Part shown: positions 15,058 through 20,434 of the stretch, piece after piece | How positions within the stretch are numbered: position 1 is the first letter of the stretch | How the letters are laid out: the number at the start of each line of letters is the position of its first letter | From: JAKBCQ01 sp021807585 | Lineage (GTDB): Bacteria; Planctomycetota; Planctomycetia; Isosphaerales; Isosphaeraceae | Length of the DNA: 20,434 nt | Assembly (NCBI GenBank): GCA_027325115.1 | Contig: DAHWFG010000439.1 | Span: 1 to 20,434 of the forward strand | Direction: 5' to 3' | Position numbers and translations under genes: made by a program | Notes under the pieces: generated by a model | The model's database searches: none | What the model was told of the DNA's origin: nothing | Seen by the model: the letters and a program-made list of their open reading frames with translations, nothing else

Positions 15058-17070
15058 TCAATAATGTTCGTGATCGATACCGGTCCGATCGGCGCGATCG
15101 GTCCTTCGTTCGCCGACGAGTTTGAGAAAGACCGCGACGACGGCGGGATCAAGGTGTTTACCCGCGATTGATCTTATATGATTGCGAGCGCGTTCTTTCG
15201 ACCAAGCCTGATGATACGGGCGATCGTTGGTGATCGCGTCCCAGATATCGACGACCGAGAATATCCGCGCCGCGAGCGGAATCGCCTCGCCTTTGAGCCC
15301 GAGAGGATATCCCGATCCATCCCATCGTTCATGATGATAATGAGGGATTTCCAGCGACGGACGAAGAAACGCGATCGGTTCCAAAAGATCGACCGCGAGC
15401 TCGGGATGCCGTTTCATGATCGCCCATTCGTCGTCGTCGAGCGGCCCGGCCTTCTTCAAAATCGAATCGGGTATGATCATTTTTCCAATATCATGCAAAA
15501 GCGCCCCGCGACGAAGCCGAGCGAGGTCTTCGCCGACGACGCCGATCTCTTTGGCGAGCGCCTCGGCGAGCGCCGTGACGCGCCGACCGTGCCCCTCGGT
15601 CTCGTGATCGCGTAAATCCATCGCACGCGACCACCCTTCGATCGTCGCATCGTACGCCGCGATCAATTCCTCGTTCGAGCGGCGAAGATCCTCGAACAGC
15701 GCCGCATAATCGACGCCGATCGCCGCCTGGCCCGCAAGCGTTTCCAGAAACGCCCTCCATTCGGCGTCGGACTCCCTCAACGTCCTCGAAAACACGTCGA
15801 GCACGCCGAACGCCTCCCCTTTCGACACCAACGGCGCCGCGGCGTGAAACACAAAACCCTCCCGCACCAACGCCGCTACCCCCTCCTCGGATACCGGCGA
15901 TATAATTTCACTTATCGCCATATCATATCGATATACACCAACATTTTCGTCTATTATTCTTCGATCAAACACTTGATCGATCATCGACCGAAGCGACGAC
16001 GGCAAACCGCGACTTACGACGAGATCGGGAAAACGTCCCTTGGGATCGTGAATTCGAATCCGTGCGGCGTCGACCTTCAATTGAGAGCACGCTTGTTCCA
16101 GAACGACTCCCAGCACGAGCCTGCGATCGGGGCTTACGGTGATCGCCGTATCGATCTTCCGCAGAGCGCCGAGATGATTCAAACGCTGCGCCAGTCGCGC
16201 ATTTAATTGACGGATCTCGAGTTCAGACTCGACTCGATCCGTCACATCCTCGGCGAAAAACGAAAACCGATCGCGACCGCTCGGACCGGGACCGATCCGA
16301 CACGCGATGCCGCGGATCCACCGTTCGCCCCCGGAGGTCGCCTTGGCGTAACGAAAACTCACCGAATCATGAATATTTCTGCACTCTTTAAATTTCGAGA
16401 GCCACACTTGAATCCGTTCCCGCGGCATCCCCATCTCGACCGCGGTTCGGCCCTCAAGGGTTCCGGGCTCGACGCCGAAATGGAGCGCCGAGGTTTCGTT
16501 CGCCGACACGCAGCGAAAATCGTCCCCCTCAAGCTCGACGACCCCCATCACGAACGGCAACGAATCATAAAAGCCGCGCAGGATCGATTCGCTCTCATGC
16601 CGAGGTTGTACGACGATCCGCCGCTCGGTCGCGACGCGTACGATCAACATAATCGTATCGGTTGATTCCCCGCCCACCCCCGCCAGCCGACGCGCCGACG
16701 CGCCGACAACCTTGCGACCGACTCGGGGAAACACGTGATCGATCCGGATCTCGTCGAGAATCGGATCCGCCGCACACAACCCCGCCAATCGATCCCTCAG
16801 CTCGGGGATGTTCCAGCGATAACCGTCGCCGATCGGAGCGAACGGCTCAATCAGTTCTTCCGATTCAATCGCAAAGGTATCGAGGAACGCCCGATTCGCG
16901 GTTCGCACGCGTAAATCAGCTTCAAGCAAGAGGATCGGATCGCGAACCGCGTCGACGATCGTGTCGACGACATTCGCATGCGCGCGACCGATACATTCGT
17001 CTCCATCGCCGTGCGGGTGCTCGTCGCAACCGGTGACGGCCAACTGGAATCGACGCGGTTTCACCGACAT
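15058..17070 (-). CDS. PAS-PAS-GAF-HD-GYP protein, probable c-di-GMP phosphodiesterase
   Basis: 670 residues from the ATG at 17070; only a weak GAGAG precedes it. There are no transmembrane segments, so it is cytoplasmic. Domains in order: PAS-like at about 33-150 (VDAVRDPILLLEADLRVRTANRAFL), a second PAS at about 165-285 ending in FFAEDVTDRVE, a short coiled link, GAF at about 300-455 (AAPLVSKGEAFGVLDVFSR), and HD-GYP at about 475-650. The last shows the HD pair His526-Asp527 (LLHDIGK), His555 (KRHPE), HHERWDGSGYP (579-589) and AGKHLDP. All metal-ligand motifs are intact, so an active phosphodiesterase of cyclic di-GMP is likely. The signals sensed by the PAS and GAF domains are unknown. It is divergent from the antiporter gene. 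Confidence 0.9.
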   Translation of the reverse strand: MSVKPRRFQLAVTGCDEHPHGDGDECIGRAHANVVDTIVDAVRDPILLLEADLRVRTANRAFLDTFAIESEELIEPFAPIGDGYRWNIPELRDRLAGLCAADPILDEIRIDHVFPRVGRKVVGASARRLAGVGGESTDTIMLIVRVATERRIVVQPRHESESILRGFYDSLPFVMGVVELEGDDFRCVSANETSALHFGVEPGTLEGRTAVEMGMPRERIQVWLSKFKECRNIHDSVSFRYAKATSGGERWIRGIACRIGPGPSGRDRFSFFAEDVTDRVESELEIRQLNARLAQRLNHLGALRKIDTAITVSPDRRLVLGVVLEQACSQLKVDAARIRIHDPKGRFPDLVVSRGLPSSLRSMIDQVFDRRIIDENVGVYRYDMAISEIISPVSEEGVAALVREGFVFHAAAPLVSKGEAFGVLDVFSRTLRESDAEWRAFLETLAGQAAIGVDYAALFEDLRRSNEELIAAYDATIEGWSRAMDLRDHETEGHGRRVTALAEALAKEIGVVGEDLARLRRGALLHDIGKMIIPDSILKKAGPLDDDEWAIMKRHPELAVDLLEPIAFLRPSLEIPHYHHERWDGSGYPLGLKGEAIPLAARIFSVVDIWDAITNDRPYHQAWSKERARNHIRSIAGKHLDPAVVAVFLKLVGERRTDRADRTGIDHEHY

Positions 17071-17154
17071 ATCGCTCTCGATCTAAGTTCCAAGCCTCGT
17101 CCGCGAGACTTACCCAATCGCACCTCTCATCGCGCTTACTCAAAACCTAGGACA

Positions 17155-17185
17155 CGTTTCAATCGATTGAAACTCGATTGAAACG
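17155..17185. promoter_or_regulatory. Operator-like cluster of three TCGATTGAAAC half-sites
   Basis: GTTTCAATCGATTGAAAC (17156-17173) is an exact 18-base palindrome. The half-site TCGATTGAAAC then repeats head to tail (17163-17173 and 17174-17184), so one inverted and two direct half-sites occur within 31 bases. The outermost copies, CGTTTCAATCGA and TCGATTGAAACG, are also exact reverse complements. It lies about 85 bases upstream of the HD-GYP start and 160 upstream of the antiporter start. It could bind a dimeric regulator serving either gene. Confidence 0.5.
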
Positions 17186-17227
17186 GTGAACTTAAATCGA
17201 ACTCGTCTCGCGGTGCATCCTCAAGAA

Positions 17228-17241
17228 GTTATCAGTTATCA
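17228..17241. repeat. Tandem GTTATCA repeat upstream of the antiporter
   Basis: GTTATCA occurs twice in direct succession (17228-17234, 17235-17241), in the gap between the HD-GYP and antiporter genes. It might be part of a regulatory site; chance is possible for a 7-base word. Confidence 0.3.
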
Positions 17242-17284
17242 TCGTCGAAGCGTGAGAATCGAGGCCAACTTCGAGCAACCTCGC

Positions 17285-17290
17285 TATACT
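17285..17290 (+). promoter_or_regulatory. Possible -10 box for the antiporter operon
   Basis: TATACT lies 57 bases before the antiporter ATG and is one base from consensus. No good -35 box is found 16-18 bases upstream, so an activator would be needed or the call is wrong. Confidence 0.25.
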
Positions 17291-17346
17291 CACTCCCGAT
17301 CGCACGCTCGACGCGACGAATCCGATTCGACCCGGGTTGGAACACG

Positions 17347-19203
17347 ATGCACGAAGTCGATTTGATCATGACTCTCACGGGAGGGCTCGCCGCCGCTCTC
17401 GTTTGCGGCTACGCGACTTCGCGAATCGGCCTGTCGCCGATCGTCGGTTATCTCATCGCAGGTTTTATCTGCGGTCCCAAAACACCTGGATTTGTCGCCA
17501 ATCGTGAGATCGCCGATCAATTCGCCGAAGTCGGAGTCGTCTTACTGATGTTCGGCGTAGGCTTGCAGTTCCACCTTCATGAACTCCTCGCGGTCCGAAA
17601 GATCGTCGCGCCGGGCGCGGTTCTGGTCGTCATTCTCGCGACCCTCATGGGAGCCGGAATCGGCATGTGGAACGGGCAGGGGGGGGCGTCCTCGATCGTC
17701 TTCGGCCTGGCGATCTCGCTCGCCAGCACGGTCGTCTTAACGCGCGTACTCGCCGAAAACGGCGATATTCACACGCCGATCGGTCATATCGCGATCGGAT
17801 GGCTCGTCGTCGAAGATATCCTCACCGTCGTCATCCTCGTCCTATTACCAGTCCTTTTCGGTGAAACGAGCGTCGGCGCAGGAGGGATCGCGATCGCCGT
17901 CGCAATCGCGGTCGTTAAACTTGTCATTTTGATCGCGGCGATGTTCGTCTTGGGAAAACGATTCATTCCGTGGTTGCTCGATCGCGCCGCGGCCTCCAAA
18001 TCACGCGAACTCTTCACCCTCACCGTGCTCGTCGTCGCGCTCGGAGTCGCCGTCGCTTCGGCGAAGCTCTTCGGCGTATCCATGGCTTTGGGCGCCTTCC
18101 TCGCCGGAATGGTCGTCGGCCAATCCGAATTCAGCCTCCGCGCCGCGACCGAGGCTTTACCCATGCGCGACGCGTTCGCCGTTCTCTTCTTCGTCTCGAT
18201 CGGCATCGTCTTCGACCCAGGGCATTTGCTCGAAAATCCCGCTCTGCTCGCCTTCACCTTGGCGCTCATCCTCTGCGGCAAACCGTTGGCAATTTTTCTT
18301 TATATGCTTGTGCGTAAACAGCCGCTCAAATCCGCGATCACGCTCGCGTTCGCGCTCGGCCAGATCGGCGAGTTCTCGTTCATCCTCGTCGCCTCGGGAA
18401 AATCGCTTGGACTCCTCAACGACGCCATGGCGAACGACGTCGTCGCCGCGGCGATCATCACCATCACAATCAACCCCTTGCTTTATAAATTGATCGGATC
18501 AATCCTCGCCAAATCGATGCGGCGGGCTCGCCCCGTCGCCGCGACACAACCTTCCGATCTCGCCGATTCCCTTCCCGAGCCGGCCCCCGAGGATTACGAT
18601 CGCGCCGTCGTCGTGGGGCACGGCCCCGCGGGTAGAACGCTCGTGCGGTTGCTCGATGAGAACAAAATCGTTCCGATCGTCATTGAACTCAATCTTGAAT
18701 CGACACGCGCGATCAAAGCCGCGGGAACGAGGGCGATTTACGGCGACGCAACCCGCCGCGAAACGCTCGAACACGCGGGGGTCGACCGCGCCGTCGGGCT
18801 CTTTCTCACGAGCGCCGCAATGGCCGGCGCAGGCGAAACGATCCGCCACGCCCGCGCGATCAATCCTGATATATTTATACTCGCCCGCGTCAATTATCTT
18901 TCCGAGGCCGCGTCGCTTCGGTCCGCGGGCGCCGATTTCGTCGTATCGAGCGAGGTTGAAGGCGCGCTCGCCCTCACCGAACTTTTGCTCCGAAGATTGG
19001 GAGCGACCGCCGACCAGATCGATCGCGAACGCGACCGAGTCCGCTCCGATTTGCACGATCGAGGCGCCGGACTTAGAACCGACGCTCTTCCCCTCGATCG
19101 ATCGGCGATCGAAGGCGATGCGCCGATTCCCTCGGCGATCGAAACCGCGTCAACCCGAATGACGGATCCGGTCGACCGAGATCCGCAATCGTCTCATCTA
19201 TAA
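17347..19203 (+). CDS. CPA2-family cation:proton antiporter with TrkA-N domain (KefB/YbaL-like)
   Basis: 618 residues from the ATG at 17347; the ribosome site is weak (TTGGAA). Residues 5-385 are an inner-membrane domain of about 12 helices with antiporter motifs: SPIVGYLIAGFICGP, VGVVLLMFGVGLQFHL, SLASTVVLTRVL and WLVVEDILTVVIL (the acidic pair in the transport path). Residues about 415-540 are a cytoplasmic TrkA-N/RCK domain with the nucleotide loop VVVGHGPAGRTL (Gly424, Gly426, Gly429) and IYGDATRRETLEHAGV. The C-terminal tail of about 80 residues is charged and seems disordered. Architecture and length match YbaL/KefB, which exchange K+ or Na+ for H+ under control of a bound nucleotide. 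The ion is not deducible. The DUF3124 gene follows after 17 bases, suggesting an operon. Confidence 0.92.
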   Translation: MHEVDLIMTLTGGLAAALVCGYATSRIGLSPIVGYLIAGFICGPKTPGFVANREIADQFAEVGVVLLMFGVGLQFHLHELLAVRKIVAPGAVLVVILATLMGAGIGMWNGQGGASSIVFGLAISLASTVVLTRVLAENGDIHTPIGHIAIGWLVVEDILTVVILVLLPVLFGETSVGAGGIAIAVAIAVVKLVILIAAMFVLGKRFIPWLLDRAAASKSRELFTLTVLVVALGVAVASAKLFGVSMALGAFLAGMVVGQSEFSLRAATEALPMRDAFAVLFFVSIGIVFDPGHLLENPALLAFTLALILCGKPLAIFLYMLVRKQPLKSAITLAFALGQIGEFSFILVASGKSLGLLNDAMANDVVAAAIITITINPLLYKLIGSILAKSMRRARPVAATQPSDLADSLPEPAPEDYDRAVVVGHGPAGRTLVRLLDENKIVPIVIELNLESTRAIKAAGTRAIYGDATRRETLEHAGVDRAVGLFLTSAAMAGAGETIRHARAINPDIFILARVNYLSEAASLRSAGADFVVSSEVEGALALTELLLRRLGATADQIDRERDRVRSDLHDRGAGLRTDALPLDRSAIEGDAPIPSAIETASTRMTDPVDRDPQSSHL

Positions 19204-19220
19204 CGTTCGATTTGTCGAGG

Positions 19221-19820
19221 ATGACGATCTTGTACTTACAACGATTTGCCGATATAAGACTCCGTTTCGTAACGTTCGTCGCGACGACTTTGATCCTCGC
19301 GTCTCTCGTCTCATGCGAACGTCGTCGCTCTCCCGAGATCGACTCCCCTCGGTTAAAATCGCGCGGAGCGAAAATCGAAGAGACTTCGATCGCAACCGAC
19401 GCGTTCGTCGCGGGGCGAACAATTTACGTTCCCGCATATTCATCGATTTACGTATCCGATCGCGCATCGCGTTTCAATTTGGCGATCACCCTCAGCCTCC
19501 GAAACGCCGATCCCCGCCGCTCGATCTCGATCACCGACGCCCGCTATTTCGACCACGATGGAAAACTTGTTCACGATTACATCAACAAACCGATTCGTCT
19601 AGGCCCCCTCGGCTCGATCGAGTATTTCATCAAGGAAAGCGATACGAGCGGGGGAGTCTCGGCGAGCTTTCTCGTCGATTGGGCCGCCGATTCGGATACG
19701 ATTCCCCCCGTCGTCGAGGCCGTGATGATCGGAACCAAAGGAACGCAAACCGTCTCGTTTACAACCTCGGGGCGACCAATCCAGGATCGACACGCGGAAT
19801 CGAACGAAACACATCGCTAA
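19221..19820 (+). CDS. DUF3124 family lipoprotein
   Basis: 199 residues from the ATG at 19221. The only Shine-Dalgarno-like sequence (GAGG) touches that ATG, so initiation may depend on coupling with the antiporter stop at 19203; a TTG at 19212 is an alternative. A hydrophobic stretch (RFVTFVATTLILASLVSC) ends in a lipobox-like LVSC, so it should be a lipid-anchored envelope protein. The rest matches DUF3124: GRTIYVPAYSSIYVSD, ITLSLRNADPRRSISI, YFDHDGKLV, GPLGSIEYFIKESDTSGG, PPVVEAVMIGT. The family has no known function. Its position behind a cation antiporter suggests an envelope accessory role, which is an inference. Confidence 0.85.
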   Translation: MTILYLQRFADIRLRFVTFVATTLILASLVSCERRRSPEIDSPRLKSRGAKIEETSIATDAFVAGRTIYVPAYSSIYVSDRASRFNLAITLSLRNADPRRSISITDARYFDHDGKLVHDYINKPIRLGPLGSIEYFIKESDTSGGVSASFLVDWAADSDTIPPVVEAVMIGTKGTQTVSFTTSGRPIQDRHAESNETHR

Positions 19821-19870
19821 TCCAACCAATATCTTGATTCATATAATTGTTAATATTTTATGATTGTTGT

Positions 19871-20434
19871 TTACGAAGGTTTCAACCAACCGAAAATCTC
19901 TTCGACCGGGAGTTTGAACCCGGGCAAAGCCGGCTCGGCGGCAAGAACGTCGCCGATTTGTAATGTCATCGAAAGTTCGCCTCCGCGATAAACCTCGATC
20001 TTCCGGTCTTCGGGAAAGATAAACCAGCCGATCGCCGAACCGTGCGAAGTCGAATGCTTGAGTTTCTTGCGTGTCGCCGCCGCCGATTGACCCGGAGAAA
20101 GAATTTCAACGTGAATATCGGGTGGAATTCGATAGACGCTTCCGTATTCACCTTTTGCATCGATCTCAACGTGTTCGGTTCGCATGAACGCGACGTCCGG
20201 AACGATCGATCGTCCGGTAAACGTACAGCGAAGTTCGATGAAAGCCCTTCCAAGTCCCAATGGAAGACAATAACGGTTGATGGATCTCGTCAACTCATAT
20301 TCAATGATCCCGTGCTTGGCTTCCGGCGACACTTTCACCTCGATTCGCCCGTCGATGTACTCGCGATAAGGTTTTTCATCGGGGCGCAGGAGGAATTCCT
20401 CAAGCGTCATCGAACCCGATTGTCGAGCCGCGGT
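19871..20434 (-). CDS. Uma2-family (DUF820) PD-(D/E)XK nuclease-like protein, start probably outside the window
   Basis: The frame runs from the stop at 19871 to the window edge. An ATG at 20410 lies just before TLEEFLLRPDE, but it has no ribosome site and the frame stays open through 20434 (TAARQSGS). Uma2 proteins usually carry 5-15 residues before their T-x-EEFL motif, so the true start is likely beyond the edge. Conserved features are KPYREYIDGRIEVKVSPEAKHG, FIELRCTF, SIVPDVAFM, PPDIHVEILSPGQS, and LPGFKLPVEEIFGWL. The Asp and Glu positions of the restriction-like fold are present. Uma2 genes are found in very high copy number in planctomycetes and cyanobacteria. The cellular role is unknown and no DNA target has been established. 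Confidence 0.88.
   Translation of the reverse strand, partial: TAARQSGSMTLEEFLLRPDEKPYREYIDGRIEVKVSPEAKHGIIEYELTRSINRYCLPLGLGRAFIELRCTFTGRSIVPDVAFMRTEHVEIDAKGEYGSVYRIPPDIHVEILSPGQSAAATRKKLKHSTSHGSAIGWFIFPEDRKIEVYRGGELSMTLQIGDVLAAEPALPGFKLPVEEIFGWLKPS

Overview
This window looks like chromosomal DNA of a planctomycete, most likely near the Isosphaera group. The assignment rests on protein types: a giant two-haem cytochrome with DUF6797, LamG and propeller parts, a PPi-type phosphofructokinase, a PqaA-like esterase, a Uma2 nuclease, and a PAS-PAS-GAF-HD-GYP protein. GC is moderate to high by eye, and the words GATC and CGATCG are strikingly dense on every page. I see no rRNA, tRNA, CRISPR array, intact insertion sequence or prophage. 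It is a typical loosely packed planctomycete segment: mostly single genes or two-gene units, with several long gaps.

Layout. Bases 1-93 are the tail of a plus-strand gene. On the minus strand follow the cytochrome (184-4086), an almost featureless 635-base gap, a stand-alone HsdR-N-like nuclease with an extra C-terminal module (4722-5624), a leader rich in inverted repeats, and a YbaN/DUF454 membrane protein with two HMA-like domains (6092-7285). The plus strand then carries a metabolic run: a HAD phosphatase (7725-8627), a PPi-type phosphofructokinase (8766-10061) and a secreted PqaA-like hydrolase (10211-11524). Convergent to these is ispH (11577-12419), with a good sigma-70-type promoter, and upstream of it an ExeA-like AAA+ ATPase (12698-13537), also minus.

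The plus strand continues with rsmE (13796-14524), translationally coupled to a half-length TauE/SafE permease (14521-14979). A PAS-PAS-GAF-HD-GYP phosphodiesterase lies on the minus strand (15058-17070). It is divergent from a KefB/YbaL-type cation:proton antiporter (17347-19203) with a DUF3124 lipoprotein just behind it (19221-19820). A possible operator of three 11-base half-sites lies in the divergent gap. The window ends in a Uma2-family nuclease on the minus strand whose start is probably outside.

Functionally the window mixes core metabolism (glycolysis, isoprenoid synthesis, rRNA modification) with envelope and ion functions, c-di-GMP turnover and two stand-alone nuclease-fold genes. 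No single large undescribed system is evident. The candidates most worth a second look are the nuclease gene with its alternating-hairpin leader (4722-5700), the HMA-HMA-DUF454 fusion, the operator array at 17155-17185, and the CGATCG saturation of the whole window.
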